From contig NZ_JAHWXY010000003.1 of NCBI RefSeq assembly GCF_024281235.1, positions 124,001 through 188,000 of the forward strand: DNA of 64,000 nt. The letters run 5' to 3'. The notes beneath the pieces were generated by a model. That model ran no database searches. It saw nothing but the letters and a program-made list of their open reading frames with translations, and had not been told where the DNA came from. Numbering within the stretch: the first letter of the stretch is position 1; the number at the start of each line of letters is the position of its first letter. Made by a program: the position numbers and the translations under genes. This stretch comes from Shinella daejeonensis. GTDB taxonomy: Bacteria > Pseudomonadota > Alphaproteobacteria > Rhizobiales > Rhizobiaceae. Below are positions 1 to 18,535 of the stretch, in pieces.

Positions 1-286
1 GGCTGCGGACGACCGGACCGTGTGCGGTGCCACCGCCGCGGAACTGCGGAGCGCGAGCGGAATGGTGCCGGGCGCGGCCGGTGCCCTTCTGCTTGTACAT
101 CTTCGCGCCGGTCCGGGAGATTTCCGAACGGCCCTTGGACTTGTGGGTGCCCTGCTGCTTCTTGGCGAGCTGCCAGCGCACAACGCGGGCAATGATGTCT
201 TCGCGCGGCTCCAGGCCGAAAATCGCGTCGGAAAGGGAGACCTTGCCGGCGTCCTTCCCCTCGAGGGTCGTGACTTTGAGATCCAT
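1..286 (-). CDS. rplD: 50S ribosomal protein L4 (partial, C-terminus beyond window)
   Basis: Ribosomal protein L4, which binds domain I of 23S rRNA early in assembly and lines the exit tunnel. The first 95 residues are visible, starting [14 protein letters not shown] at the ATG read from 286. They include the basic loop that reaches the tunnel ([20 protein letters not shown], then [16 protein letters not shown]). The gene lies 12 bp after rplC in the S10 operon order rpsJ-rplC-rplD. In enterobacteria L4 also represses the S10 operon; nothing visible here tests that. The gene is cut only by the window edge. Confidence 0.97.
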   Translation of the reverse strand, partial: MDLKVTTLEGKDAGKVSLSDAIFGLEPREDIIARVVRWQLAKKQQGTHKSKGRSEISRTGAKMYKQKGTGRARHHSARAPQFRGGGTAHGPVVRS

Positions 287-298
287 GATCAGGCTCCC

Positions 299-982
299 TT
301 ACTTGGCTGCGGCACGGACGCCAGCCGGACGCGGAGCGTCGGCGGGAATGCCGGACTTGATGGCGTCGCGAACGACGATCCAGGAACCCTTGGAACCGGG
401 AACCGCGCCCTTGACGAGAATGAGACCACGCTCCTCGTCAGTGGACACGACTTCGAGATTCTGGGTGGTGACGCGGGTCTGGCCCATATGGCCGGCCATG
501 CGCTTGCCCTTCCAGACACGACCCGGATCCTGGTTGGAGCCGGTCGAACCATGCGAACGGTGCGAGATGGAAACGCCGTGAGACGCGTGCAGGCCGCCGA
601 AATTGTGACGCTTCATGGCGCCGGCGAAGCCCTTACCGATCGTCGTGCCCGTGACGTCAACATACTGACCGGCGATGAAATGGCCGGCGGTCAGCTCCGA
701 ACCGACCTCGATGAGGTTGTCCGAAGACACGCGGAATTCAACGATCTTCGCCTTGGGCTCGACGCTGGCGGCGGCGAACTGGCCGCGAAGGGCCTTCGCC
801 GTGTTCTTGACCTTGGACGAGCCGGCGCCGAGCTGAACGGCCGTGTAACCGTTCTTTTCCTCGGTGCGCTGGGCCAGAACCTGGCAGTTGTCCAGTCGCA
901 AAACCGTTACGGGAATGTGTTCTCCTGCGTCGTTGTAGACGCGGGTCATTCCTACTTTCTGTGCAATAACACCTGAACGCAT
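299..982 (-). CDS. rplC: 50S ribosomal protein L3
   Basis: Ribosomal protein L3, an early-assembly 23S rRNA-binding protein whose central loop reaches towards the peptidyl transferase centre. At 227 residues it is somewhat longer than the 209-residue E. coli protein, with an Ala/Pro-rich C-terminal tail ending GVRAAAK. The N-terminus [20 protein letters not shown] and the central [19 protein letters not shown] segment are characteristic. The ATG at 982 is preceded by an AGAGGA ribosome-binding site. It lies between rpsJ and rplD on the minus strand, as in the S10 operon. Confidence 0.97.
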   Translation of the reverse strand: MRSGVIAQKVGMTRVYNDAGEHIPVTVLRLDNCQVLAQRTEEKNGYTAVQLGAGSSKVKNTAKALRGQFAAASVEPKAKIVEFRVSSDNLIEVGSELTAGHFIAGQYVDVTGTTIGKGFAGAMKRHNFGGLHASHGVSISHRSHGSTGSNQDPGRVWKGKRMAGHMGQTRVTTQNLEVVSTDEERGLILVKGAVPGSKGSWIVVRDAIKSGIPADAPRPAGVRAAAK

Positions 983-1149
983 GGTTCAATCCTCTTAGAA
1001 GTCCTGCCGGAGATCCCGTCGATGCCGGGAGCCCGTCATGCCTCTGGTTTAAGGATTCCACGTCGGCAAGAAGCCTCCGGGTTTCCCGTTTTTGGAAGAC
1101 GTCGGCTTAACGCCACGTACCTTCCTTGTTATTTCGGCTTTCGCCGGAC

Positions 1150-1458
1150 TTAGAGTTTGATCTCTACGTCTACACCGGCCGCAAGGTCGAGCTTCATCAG
1201 GGCGTCGACGGTCTGCGGGGTCGGATCTACGATGTCGAGCAGGCGCTTGTGCGTGCGCATCTCGAACTGTTCACGGCTCTTCTTGTCGACGTGGGGCGAC
1301 CGGTTGACCGTGAACTTTTCAATTCGCGTCGGCAGCGGCACGGGGCCGCGGACGCTGGCGCCGGTGCGCTTCGCCGTCGACACGATTTCACGCGTGGAGG
1401 CGTCAAGAATCCGGTGGTCAAACGCCTTGAGGCGGATGCGGATGTTCTGGCCGTTCAT
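1150..1458 (-). CDS. rpsJ: 30S ribosomal protein S10
   Basis: Ribosomal protein S10 (NusE), a 30S head protein that also joins the NusB/NusG antitermination complex. It has the usual 102 residues, beginning [19 protein letters not shown] and including the conserved [20 protein letters not shown] region. AAGGA lies 9 nt before the ATG. It is first gene of the S10 operon and follows tuf by 154 bp, so the str and S10 operons are contiguous. Confidence 0.98.
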
Positions 1459-1558
1459 TACGACTTGTCCTTATTCGTGATTCTGGCGCTTCCCATAACG
1501 GAATGCGCGTGGAAACTCAATTGATGTTCGACCAATCCGCCATCTTTTCAAAGATCGG

Positions 1559-1580
1559 AGGGACGGGTTGCCCCGTCCCT
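1559..1580 (-). terminator. Stem-loop between tuf copy 1 and rpsJ
   Basis: A perfect 9-bp stem (AGGGACGGG with CCCGTCCCT) closes a 4-nt loop. On the minus strand it lies just after the tuf stop codon. No T-run follows directly; the next minus-strand bases are CCGATCTTTGAAAAG. It is therefore more likely a weak terminator, a processing site or a 3'-end protector than a full stop. It may separate str-operon from S10-operon messages. Confidence 0.5.
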
Positions 1581-1612
1581 GCCCTTAACAGCGGCCTTAG
1601 TCGGCCTGCTGC

Positions 1613-2788
<1,176 letters not shown>

Positions 2789-2854
2789 TTCCGGCTCTCC
2801 GTTGCTTGTCCCGCTCGCGGGAATTCATTCAACCTTGTTCGGGCTGCACCCCGG

Positions 2855-4954
2855 TCACTTCTGACCGGAGTACTTTGCCTGGATTTCCGCCGCGACGTTC
2901 GTCGGGACCGGCGCGTAATGGTCGAAGACCATCGAATACTGGGCGCGCCCCTGCGACATCGAGCGCAGGCTGTCGACATACTTGAACATGTTCGCCAGCG
3001 GCACATGGGCGGAGATGACCACGGCAATGCCGCGGCTTTCCTGGCCCTGGATCTGGCCGCGACGCGAGTTCAGGTCGCCGATAACGTCGCCGACGTAATC
3101 TTCCGGCGTTACCACCTCGACCTTCATCATCGGCTCGAGGAGCTGCGCGCCGGCCTTCTTCGCCGCTTCACGGAAGCAGGCGCGGGAGGCGATTTCAAAC
3201 GCGAGCACCGAGGAGTCGACGTCGTGGAAGGCACCGTCGATGAGCGTCGCCTTGACGCCGAGCATCGGGAAGCCGGCCAGCGGACCCGAAGACAGGACAC
3301 TTTCGATGCCCTTCTGGACACCGGGAATGTATTCCTTCGGAATAGCGCCGCCGACGATCTTGGACTCGAACTTGAAGTCTTCACCTTCCGGGTTCGGTTC
3401 GAAGATGATCTTGACGCGCGCGAACTGTCCGGTACCGCCGGTCTGCTTCTTGTGCGTATAGTCTTCTTCGCAGTTCCGCGTGATCGTTTCGCGATAGGCG
3501 ACCTGCGGCGCGCCGATGTTCGCCTCGACCTTGAACTCGCGACGCATGCGGTCGACGAGAATGTCGAGATGAAGCTCGCCCATGCCGGCGATGATCGTCT
3601 GGCCGGATTCCTCGTCGGTCTTGACGCGGAACGACGGGTCTTCGGCTGCCAGGCGGTTGAGCGCGAGGCCCATCTTTTCCTGGTCGCCCTTGGACTTCGG
3701 CTCGATCGCGATCTGGATGACCGGCTCGGGGAATTCCATGCGCTCGAGGATGACCGGCTTCAGCGGATCGCAGAGCGTGTCGCCCGTGGTGGTTTCCTTG
3801 AGGCCCGCAAGAGCGACGATGTCGCCGGCGAAGGCTTCCTCGATATCCTCGCGCGAGGACGAGTGCATCTGCAGCATGCGGCCGACGCGCTCGCGCTTCT
3901 CCTTCACCGTGTTCATCAGCGACGAGCCCTTTTCGAGCTTGCCGGAATAGATGCGGCAGAAGGTGAGCGAACCGACGAAGGGGTCGTTCATGATCTTGAA
4001 GGCGAGCAGGGAAACCGGCTCGTTGTCGTCCGGATGACGCTCGATCTCGGCTTCCGTCTTGACGTCGATGCCCTTGATCGCAGGGATATCGGCCGGCGAC
4101 GGCAGGAAGTCGACAACCGCATCGAGAAGCGGCTGGACGCCCTTGTTCTTGAAGGCCGTACCGCAATAAACCGGATGGAACTTCACGTCGATCGTGCCGC
4201 GGCGGACAAGTTCGCGAATCTTGTCGTTATCCGGATAGTTGCCTTCCAGATAGGCCTCCATCGCGGCCTCGTCCAACTCGACGACGGTCTCGATCAGCTT
4301 CTCGCGGTATTCCTCGGCAAGCGCCTTCATGTCTTCCGGGATATCGACAACGTCCCACTGCGAGCCGAGCGCTTCGTCGTGCCAGATGAGTGCGTTCATC
4401 TCGATGAGATCGACGACGCCCTTGAATTCGCTTTCAGCGCCGATCGGCAGCTGCATGGCGACCGGAATCGCACCGAGACGCGACTTGATCATGCTGAGGC
4501 AGCGGAAGAAATCGGCGCCCGTCTTGTCCATCTTGTTGCAGAAGATCATGCGCGGAACATGATACTTCTCGGCCTGACGCCAGACGGTTTCCGTCTGGGG
4601 CTCCACGCCGGCGTTCGAATCGAGCAGCGCGATCGCGCCGTCGAGAACACGCAGGCTGCGTTCGACTTCAATCGTGAAGTCGACGTGGCCGGGGGTGTCG
4701 ATGATGTTGAAACGGCGCATCCTGCCGTCACGGCCCTTCCAGAAGGTCGTGGTGGCGGCCGACGTGATCGTGATGCCGCGTTCCTGCTCCTGCGCCATCC
4801 AGTCCATGGTGGCCGCACCGTCATGCGTCTCGCCCATCTTGTGGGACTTGCCGGTGTAATAGAGGATACGCTCGGTCGTCGTGGTCTTGCCGGCGTCGAT
4901 ATGCGCCATGATACCGAAATTTCGGTAGTCTTCGATCTTGTATTCGCGAGTCAT
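2855..4954 (-). CDS. fusA: Elongation factor G
   Basis: Translocation GTPase EF-G, also active in ribosome recycling with RRF. It has 699 residues, which is full length. The P-loop AHIDAGKT is at residues 17-24, followed by the switch region [12 protein letters not shown] and the G3 motif DTPGHVDF. Domains II-V follow, ending YSGQK. It sits between rpsG (32 bp upstream) and tuf (66 bp downstream), the standard str-operon order. No odd features. Confidence 0.99.
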   Translation of the reverse strand: MTREYKIEDYRNFGIMAHIDAGKTTTTERILYYTGKSHKMGETHDGAATMDWMAQEQERGITITSAATTTFWKGRDGRMRRFNIIDTPGHVDFTIEVERSLRVLDGAIALLDSNAGVEPQTETVWRQAEKYHVPRMIFCNKMDKTGADFFRCLSMIKSRLGAIPVAMQLPIGAESEFKGVVDLIEMNALIWHDEALGSQWDVVDIPEDMKALAEEYREKLIETVVELDEAAMEAYLEGNYPDNDKIRELVRRGTIDVKFHPVYCGTAFKNKGVQPLLDAVVDFLPSPADIPAIKGIDVKTEAEIERHPDDNEPVSLLAFKIMNDPFVGSLTFCRIYSGKLEKGSSLMNTVKEKRERVGRMLQMHSSSREDIEEAFAGDIVALAGLKETTTGDTLCDPLKPVILERMEFPEPVIQIAIEPKSKGDQEKMGLALNRLAAEDPSFRVKTDEESGQTIIAGMGELHLDILVDRMRREFKVEANIGAPQVAYRETITRNCEEDYTHKKQTGGTGQFARVKIIFEPNPEGEDFKFESKIVGGAIPKEYIPGVQKGIESVLSSGPLAGFPMLGVKATLIDGAFHDVDSSVLAFEIASRACFREAAKKAGAQLLEPMMKVEVVTPEDYVGDVIGDLNSRRGQIQGQESRGIAVVISAHVPLANMFKYVDSLRSMSQGRAQYSMVFDHYAPVPTNVAAEIQAKYSGQK

Positions 4955-4986
4955 GAAGGGACTCCTTTCGAGACGTCTAGTTTCGG

Positions 4987-5469
<483 letters not shown>

Positions 5470-5512
5470 TCACTTGAATGGACTGGCCGGCGGAATGGCG
5501 CCGGTTACAATA

Positions 5513-5884
5513 TTACTTCGGACGCTTCGCACCGTACTTGGAGCGGCGCTGCTTGCGGTTCTTCACACCCTGCGTATCGAGGACGCCACGGATGATATGA
5601 TAACGGACACCCGGAAGGTCCTTGACGCGGCCGCCGCGGATCATCACCACGGAGTGCTCCTGAAGGTTGTGGCCTTCACCCGGGATGTAACCGATGACTT
5701 CGAAACCATTGGTCAGACGGATCTTTGCGACCTTGCGCAGGGCCGAGTTCGGCTTCTTCGGGGTCGTCGTGTAGACGCGGGTGCAAACGCCGCGCTTCTG
5801 CGGGTTTTCCTGCAGGGCAGGAACCTTGTTGCGCTTTACCTGCGCCTGGCGCGGCTTGCGGATCAACTGGTTTACGGTAGGCAT
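5513..5884 (-). CDS. rpsL: 30S ribosomal protein S12
   Basis: Decoding-centre protein S12, 123 residues. The motif [12 protein letters not shown] carries Lys43, and the [13 protein letters not shown] motif carries Lys88 and Asp89. Lys43 and Lys88 are the positions classically mutated in streptomycin resistance, and both are wild type. Asp89 is the residue methylthiolated by RimO in bacteria that have that enzyme. First gene of the str operon, about 255 nt downstream of a good sigma-70 promoter. Confidence 0.98.
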
Positions 5885-6147
5885 AGAACCATCCCTTGGT
5901 AAATCTTGTCTCGTTACCCTTGCGGGCGAATGTATGCCGTCACCGGCAACTGCGACACGCTCGTCTCCATGCGCAAAACGAGGCCGATCCGCACACGGCG
6001 AATGGCCCGATTAGGCAGAGGACGCGACATCAACCGCGTCATGCGTGCAGCAGTCATGTTTCCAACGTGCGTCGAACCCTGTTTGAGGCGAACTCCAGAA
6101 CGAGTCGTTCCGAACCAGCCAGCCTCACATAGGCTCTGATGGCGTGC

Positions 6148-6176
6148 GGTCTACTGGCTTAAGGGTTAAACGTCAA
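6148..6176 (-). promoter_or_regulatory. Putative sigma-70 promoter of the str operon
   Basis: On the minus strand CTTGACG is followed, after exactly 17 bp, by TAGACC (-35 at 6171-6176, -10 at 6148-6153). This fits the alphaproteobacterial preference for CTTGAC in the -35 box. Transcription would start near 6141. No competing match of this quality was seen in the region. Confidence 0.6.
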
Positions 6177-6383
6177 GGGGAGCGACGAAAGAAACTTGCT
6201 CGCATCCGGCCGGACGCCCTGAGGCGTAGGGCTTTCAGCCCCCTGTTCGACGCCGGATACCGCATCGCCGACACTCCGTCGGAACATCGAAATCTTAACA
6301 GGCCGTATAGACAGAATCAATCGGGATGCATGGGCCGGGCAACGATTCCCCGACGGCCGGAAAGCTCCGCGGAAATTTATCGG

Positions 6384-6412
6384 TTGGGTTGGCCTCCCCT
6401 GCCCTGTATAGA
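6384..6412 (+). promoter_or_regulatory. Putative promoter of the small gene at 6445
   Basis: TTGGGT, a 17-bp spacer, then TATAGA. This would give a leader of about 25 nt before the GAAGGAGA ribosome-binding site of the 99-residue gene. Confidence 0.45.
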
Positions 6413-6444
6413 GACCCGTAAATTCTGCCCCGAAGGAGACGCCC

Positions 6445-6744
6445 ATGGCGGCCAATGCCCATAATGACAACAGCACGTCCGACGAGCCGATGGTCTTCAT
6501 CATCATCGGCAAGGCCTATGAACGCGACGGGGACGAGGAAGGCATCGATATCCATGTCATGCTGAGCGCCCCTGACGACGACACCGCCGTACGCGAGGCG
6601 CTGAACGCGCTCTCCGAGGAAGGTTTCCTCGAAGCCGACCTCGACCAGATCGGCACGCTCACCGAAGTGCCGGAAGACGAGCCCCATGCCTCGGCCTATC
6701 GCGGCGCGCTCGAAGGCGAAGTGGCGATCATCCGCTTCGCGTGA
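6445..6744 (+). CDS. Conserved-looking small acidic protein of unknown function
   Basis: A 99-residue, strongly acidic, probably cytosolic protein without signal peptide or membrane segment. I do not recognise a named family. The core has a regular alpha/beta pattern: a hydrophobic strand MVFIIIGKAY, then ISO-like alternation in IDIHVMLSAPDDDTAVREAL, a helix, and a final strand GEVAIIRFA. Translation signals are strong, with AAGGAG 8 nt before the ATG. It is the only plus-strand gene between the str operon and rpoC and is convergent with rpoC. It shared a bidirectional terminator with rpoC until the insertion sequence at 6835 split it. Confidence 0.8.
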   Translation: MAANAHNDNSTSDEPMVFIIIGKAYERDGDEEGIDIHVMLSAPDDDTAVREALNALSEEGFLEADLDQIGTLTEVPEDEPHASAYRGALEGEVAIIRFA

Positions 6745-6809
6745 TGACGGCCTCCCCCGGCTCCCCGAGCTCTCCGCCCCGCCGGCATCGAGCGCACGCA
6801 TAAACAAAA

Positions 6810-6834
6810 AGCCGCCCGGTTTTGTCGGGCGGCT
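6810..6834. terminator. Left copy of the duplicated terminator hairpin (target duplication)
   Basis: A 25-bp sequence made of a 9-bp stem (AGCCGCCCG with CGGGCGGCT) and a 7-nt loop. An A-tract lies on its left. It is identical to 8361-8385 on the other side of the insertion sequence. For transcripts from the small plus-strand gene the T-tract that should follow is missing, because the insertion sequence begins at the next base. Confidence 0.9.
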
Positions 6835-6846
6835 CAGACTGCTGAC

Positions 6847-6878
6847 AAACCCCGTCATGTTTGGCGGGGTTTTGTTTT
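6847..6878 (+). terminator. Terminator at the left end of the insertion sequence
   Basis: Stem AAACCCCGTC with GGCGGGGTTT (10 bp, one T-G pair) and loop ATGTTT, followed by TGTTTT. On the plus strand it is a good intrinsic terminator for transcripts entering from the 6445 gene. It may also end the transposase message on the minus strand. Its left arm overlaps the terminal inverted repeat. Confidence 0.7.
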
Positions 6879-6936
6879 AGGCTGATATTCTTGAGTGGAA
6901 TGTCGTGCTGTTTTTGGATGGCAGATGGTTTGGGCC

Positions 6937-8307
6937 TCAAGCGAGGCCGGGCTTCGGTGCTTTGGTGAGCGCCAGGGCGATTTTCTTGATGTTCTGAGCG
7001 GCGGCGGCCAGCAGGCACTGGCACGCGACCCGGGTCAGACTTCGGAAACGGGCATAGCGATGCCCGTGAAGCTGCTTGGCATCGGCAAAGGAGCGTTCCA
7101 CCGTCTCTTTTCTGCGTTTGTAGATCGCCTTGCCCCAAGGTGTCAGCCGATGCGCATCAGTGCGCTCGCGGGCGTCAGACCATACATGGCGGGTAATGGT
7201 GCGGGTTGCGGCGGCGTTTGAGGTGCAGGAGGCGAGCAGCGGGCAATCGCGGCAGATCTTTGGGTCTGAGCGATAGTGGCGATAGCCGTTGCGGTCGGTG
7301 GTGGCGTAGGGGAGCAACTGACCTTGTGGGCAGACATAGCCATCTTGCTGACCCTCATAGACGAACTTTGATTTGCGCATCATGCCGGGACGCGGTGGCG
7401 TCGGGTTACGGTAGCCGGTGACGCCAAGGATAGCGCGATCCTCCAGCCCCTTGGCAATGCCGGACGTGGCATAGCCTGCATCAAGCCCGACGGCCTGAAC
7501 ATCGAAGGCGAAGCGTTGGCGCTGTCGGTCCAGCCGGTCGAGATAGACGATCGAGTCATGCACATTGGCTGGCGTGACATATGTGTCGGTGATGATCGCA
7601 TGGCGGCCATCGACGGTGCGGTGATCGAGGTAGAAAAACCCTTTCGGCTTGCCCTCGCGCACCATGTAGCCGGCATCGGGATCAGTGCGCGACACCTTGG
7701 TTTCCTTGACCTCAGCTTCGCGCTCCTTCTCCTTCAACGGCTTTTGGCCATGCAGCGCCCGCTCGGCCTCGATCGCCCGGTCAAGATCGGCCCAATAGTC
7801 CGAGCAAGACTTTTCGATTATCTGCAGATCATATTTGCCCTTGTTGGCATTCACCTTCAGATGGGTCGAATCCGTATAAAGCACCTGGCCATCCACCAGC
7901 CCGTGGCGGATCGCCTGTTCGACGATGTGATCGAAGAAGTCCTGCACCACATCCGTGTCGTTGAAGCGGCGGCGACGGTTTTGCGACAGGGTCGAGGCGT
8001 CGAACACCCGATCCGTCAACTTCATGCGCAGAAACCAGCGATAGGCAACATTGACCTCGATCTCGCGCACCAACTGGCGCTCCGAGCGGATGCCAAACAA
8101 ATAGCCGATGAACAAAGCCTTGAACATCAAGGTCGGATCGAGCGGCGGACGACCATTGTCGGCGCAATAGAGCCCCGCAACCCGATCATGAATGAACGAA
8201 AAATCGATCACCGCGTCGATCTTGCGAAGCAGATGATCCTTCGGCACCAAACCATCGAGTGTCACCATCTCGAGAGCGGTCTGTGCGGGGCTGGGTTTCT
8301 TCAACAT
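6937..8307 (-). CDS. IS1182-family transposase
   Basis: DDE transposase that cuts and joins the ends of the element. With the ATG at 8307 it has 456 residues; the frame also extends upstream to a TTG at 8322, and the start is uncertain because no clear ribosome-binding site is seen. The N-terminal region (GRPPLDPTLMFKALFIGYLF) matches the DUF772 type common in this family. Candidate acidic residues are the D of YTDSTHLKVNANKG, the D of VGLDAGYATSG and the E of RKETVERSFADAK. A cysteine cluster (CPQG, then CRDCPLLASC) precedes the last motif. The frame is intact. Confidence 0.92.
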   Translation of the reverse strand: MLKKPSPAQTALEMVTLDGLVPKDHLLRKIDAVIDFSFIHDRVAGLYCADNGRPPLDPTLMFKALFIGYLFGIRSERQLVREIEVNVAYRWFLRMKLTDRVFDASTLSQNRRRRFNDTDVVQDFFDHIVEQAIRHGLVDGQVLYTDSTHLKVNANKGKYDLQIIEKSCSDYWADLDRAIEAERALHGQKPLKEKEREAEVKETKVSRTDPDAGYMVREGKPKGFFYLDHRTVDGRHAIITDTYVTPANVHDSIVYLDRLDRQRQRFAFDVQAVGLDAGYATSGIAKGLEDRAILGVTGYRNPTPPRPGMMRKSKFVYEGQQDGYVCPQGQLLPYATTDRNGYRHYRSDPKICRDCPLLASCTSNAAATRTITRHVWSDARERTDAHRLTPWGKAIYKRRKETVERSFADAKQLHGHRYARFRSLTRVACQCLLAAAAQNIKKIALALTKAPKPGLA

Positions 8308-8322
8308 GACCCAGTGAATCAA

Positions 8323-8348
8323 AAACCCCTAGCCAAAGCTAGGGGTTT
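8323..8348 (-). terminator. Terminator at the right end of the insertion sequence
   Basis: A perfect 11-bp stem (AAACCCCTAGC with GCTAGGGGTTT) with a 4-nt loop. On the minus strand it is followed by a T-tract (GGGGTTTTTGATTC), so it should stop transcripts arriving from rpoC before they reach the transposase gene. Confidence 0.75.
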
Positions 8349-8360
8349 GTCAGCAGTCTG

Positions 8361-8385
8361 AGCCGCCCGGTTTTGTCGGGCGGCT
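8361..8385. terminator. Right copy of the duplicated terminator hairpin (target duplication)
   Basis: Identical to 6810-6834. It lies 28 bp after the rpoC stop codon. On its right is a T-tract on the plus strand (an A-tract for rpoC transcripts). The T-tract that would complete the terminator in the rpoC direction is now on the far side of the insertion sequence. Confidence 0.9.
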
Positions 8386-8413
8386 TTTTCATTTGTCGGA
8401 AGATCGCTCCGGC

Positions 8414-12625
<4,212 letters not shown>

Positions 12626-12665
12626 GCCTATCTCCTTCGTGGGCCTAAGCCCTCTTTTGTCTGAC

Positions 12666-12711
12666 GCAATTCCGGACGGAAAACCGCTACGCACTTTTCC
12701 TGGAATTGCTC
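12666..12711. repeat. Dispersed palindromic repeat (RIME-like), rpoB-rpoC intergenic copy
   Basis: A 45-bp imperfect palindrome with outer arms GCAATTCCGG and CTGGAATTGC and inner arms GGAAAA and TTTTCC. It aligns along its length with copies at 47841-47884 (same orientation) and 61864-61907 (opposite orientation). In the rpoB-rpoC message it would form a long hairpin. It resembles one palindrome of the Rhizobium-specific intergenic mosaic elements. Confidence 0.7.
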
Positions 12712-12837
12712 CTAGCAAGCGATTGCGGCGATACCCGGGTGCCGCAAGGCTGCCTGAAACGGATGAGCCGCCCCGCGCCGATGATCTGGCGGAGGCGGAA
12801 ACGGTGCGCGCCTTTCGGGCGCGCACCCTAGTCAGGC

Positions 12838-16980
<4,143 letters not shown>

Positions 16981-17141
16981 CGTCGCTCCTTCAAATTTTT
17001 GCATCCGGGCCTGCAACGGACGGGGTTCGCTGGCCAGGCGATCCCGTCGATCAATGGGTTGGTTCAAACTCGTCTCGCCAGCCGGGCGACGGGCCGGATT
17101 GCCACATTCGCCTGGCGGAAGACCATCCTCTTGAAGAACCC

Positions 17142-17178
17142 ATTACCCAAAAGCCGGTTTTCGCGGCTTTTGGGTAAT
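17142..17178 (-). promoter_or_regulatory. Perfect 15-bp palindrome between rplL and rpoB (candidate attenuator)
   Basis: ATTACCCAAAAGCCG and its exact complement CGGCTTTTGGGTAAT surround a 7-nt loop. On the minus strand the inner part is terminator-like: CGGC followed by TTTT, then GGGTAAT within the stem. In E. coli an attenuator and an RNase III site lie in this interval and set the ratio of L7/L12 to RNA polymerase. A similar role is inferred from position and structure only. Confidence 0.6.
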
Positions 17179-17237
17179 CAGTTCGCTGGAAGCGTCGAAG
17201 GGAGAGGACCGAAGCCCTCCCCCAGCGCATTCCGGTA

Positions 17238-17615
17238 TTACTTGACGTCGACCTTGGCGCCGGCGTCCTCAAGCTTCTTCTTGAGGTCAGCGGCTTCGGC
17301 CTTGGAAACAGCTTCCTTGACCGCCTTCGGCGCGCCTTCGACGAGATCCTTGGCTTCCTTGAGGCCAAGACCGGTGATGGCGCGGACTTCCTTGATGACG
17401 TTGATCTTGTTGGCGCCAGCGTCCACCAGGATAACGTCGAACTCGGTCTTTTCTTCTTCGGCAGCAGCCGGAGCAGCGCCACCGCCAGCAGCGGCAACGG
17501 CGACCGGAGCAGCAGCCGAAACGCCCCACTTCTCTTCGAGAAGCTTGGAAAGCTCAGCAGCTTCCAGAACGGTCAGCGACGAGAGTTCTTCAACGATCTT
17601 TGCGAGATCAGCCAT
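17238..17615 (-). CDS. rplL: 50S ribosomal protein L7/L12
   Basis: Stalk protein present in several copies per ribosome; it recruits and activates translation GTPases. It has 125 residues: an N-terminal dimerisation helix pair ([20 protein letters not shown]), an Ala/Gly-rich flexible hinge near residues 37-52, and a C-terminal domain containing [18 protein letters not shown]. It follows rplJ by 60 bp. Confidence 0.98.
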   Translation of the reverse strand: MADLAKIVEELSSLTVLEAAELSKLLEEKWGVSAAAPVAVAAAGGGAAPAAAEEEKTEFDVILVDAGANKINVIKEVRAITGLGLKEAKDLVEGAPKAVKEAVSKAEAADLKKKLEDAGAKVDVK

Positions 17616-17675
17616 TTTCTTAAGTCCTTATATTCGGTTCGAACTGGTATTTCTGATTTACAGCGAAAAACCGCC

Positions 17676-18194
17676 TCAAGCGGCTTCGTCCTTCTTGGCG
17701 TAGGCTGCGAACACGCGGGCAAGCTGGCTTGCCGGTGCGGCCGTGACCGTGGCGACGCGCGTTGCCGGGGCTGCAAGCAGGCCCAGAAGCTTTGCGCGAA
17801 GCTCGTCGAGCGAAGGCAGCGTCGCAAGCGACTTGACAGCTTCCGCGTCGAGCGTGGTCGAGCCCATGGCGCCGCCGAGAACAACGAGCTTGTCGTTGGT
17901 CTTGGCGAAATCCATGGCAACCTTGGGAGCCGTGATCGGGTCGTCGCTGTAAGCGATCAGCGTCTGACCCTGGAAGAGATCAGACATCCCTTCCGACTCC
18001 GTACCCTGAAGGGCGATTTTGGCCAGGCGGTTCTTCGCGACCTTGACGGTACCGCCCGCAGCACGCATCTTCGAACGAAGATCGTTCATCTGCGAAACGG
18101 TGATACCGGCATAGCGGGCCACGACAACCGAGCCGGAAGCCTTGAAGACCCCGTTCAGCTCCGTGACGAATTCGCGTTTTTCCGCTCTTTCCAC
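17676..18194 (-). CDS. rplJ: 50S ribosomal protein L10
   Basis: L10 anchors L7/L12 dimers to the ribosome through its C-terminal helix (here ending [11 protein letters not shown]). It has 172 residues and starts [20 protein letters not shown]. It is preceded by a 341-nt structured leader, consistent with the known feedback in which the L10-L7/L12 complex binds its own leader and represses translation. Confidence 0.98.
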   Translation of the reverse strand: MERAEKREFVTELNGVFKASGSVVVARYAGITVSQMNDLRSKMRAAGGTVKVAKNRLAKIALQGTESEGMSDLFQGQTLIAYSDDPITAPKVAMDFAKTNDKLVVLGGAMGSTTLDAEAVKSLATLPSLDELRAKLLGLLAAPATRVATVTAAPASQLARVFAAYAKKDEAA

Positions 18195-18535
18195 TGCCTA
18201 TCTCCAGTTGGCAGGATCCGTGAAAACTCACGGGGGACCTGCCGGGTTTGCCTTTGCCGCCAGGGATCCGCCTGATCGGAAGATCCCGAGCGACGCTCGA
18301 GGATCCTGTCCCCTCGCGCTCGGCTTTCTGCAAAGCCGCGGCACAAGGCAAGGTAGGTTCGAACCGAATTCCGCGTCATCCGACGCCTGAATTGCGGGTC
18401 TTACCCGTCTCATGCAGGCAAAGTGATTAAGGGATAACCACCTGCAATCTCGGACAGGAGTTCCGGGTTGCCCCGGAAATCCCCGGCCCGAAGGCCGGGA
18501 ATTCTATACGTGCTCCGGTCGGGGCCGGACCACGA
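18195..18535 (-). promoter_or_regulatory. rplJ leader region (candidate L10 autoregulatory leader)
   Basis: 341 bp without a gene between rplA and rplJ. On the minus strand it begins with two adjacent hairpins with stable loops: CCCGGCC-TTCG-GGCCGGG, then TTCCGGG-GCAA-CCCGGAA. A further stem pairs GGGATC with GATCCC around 18264-18288. No clean sigma-70 promoter was found. Position and structure suggest the L10-binding leader; the specific L10 kink-turn was not identified. Confidence 0.5.

Larger units (their letters stand above)
5885..6444. other. 560-bp intergenic region with back-to-back promoters
   Basis: No convincing gene lies here; the short open frames have neither good start sites nor family features. 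The region holds the str-operon promoter (minus strand, 6148-6176), its leader of about 255 nt, and the promoter and ribosome-binding site of the small plus-strand gene at 6445. Confidence 0.6.
6835..8360 (-). mobile_element. IS1182-family insertion sequence, 1526 bp
   Basis: The element is bounded by perfect 19-bp terminal inverted repeats (CAGACTGCTGACAAACCCC, 6835-6853 and 8342-8360). It is flanked by a perfect 25-bp direct repeat that is exactly one terminator hairpin. It carries one transposase gene on the minus strand and a strong stem-loop just inside each end. The intact repeats, duplication and reading frame suggest a recent and possibly still active insertion. The family is assigned from the transposase: an N-terminal DUF772-type region and a C-terminal DDE domain. 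Confidence 0.93.
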
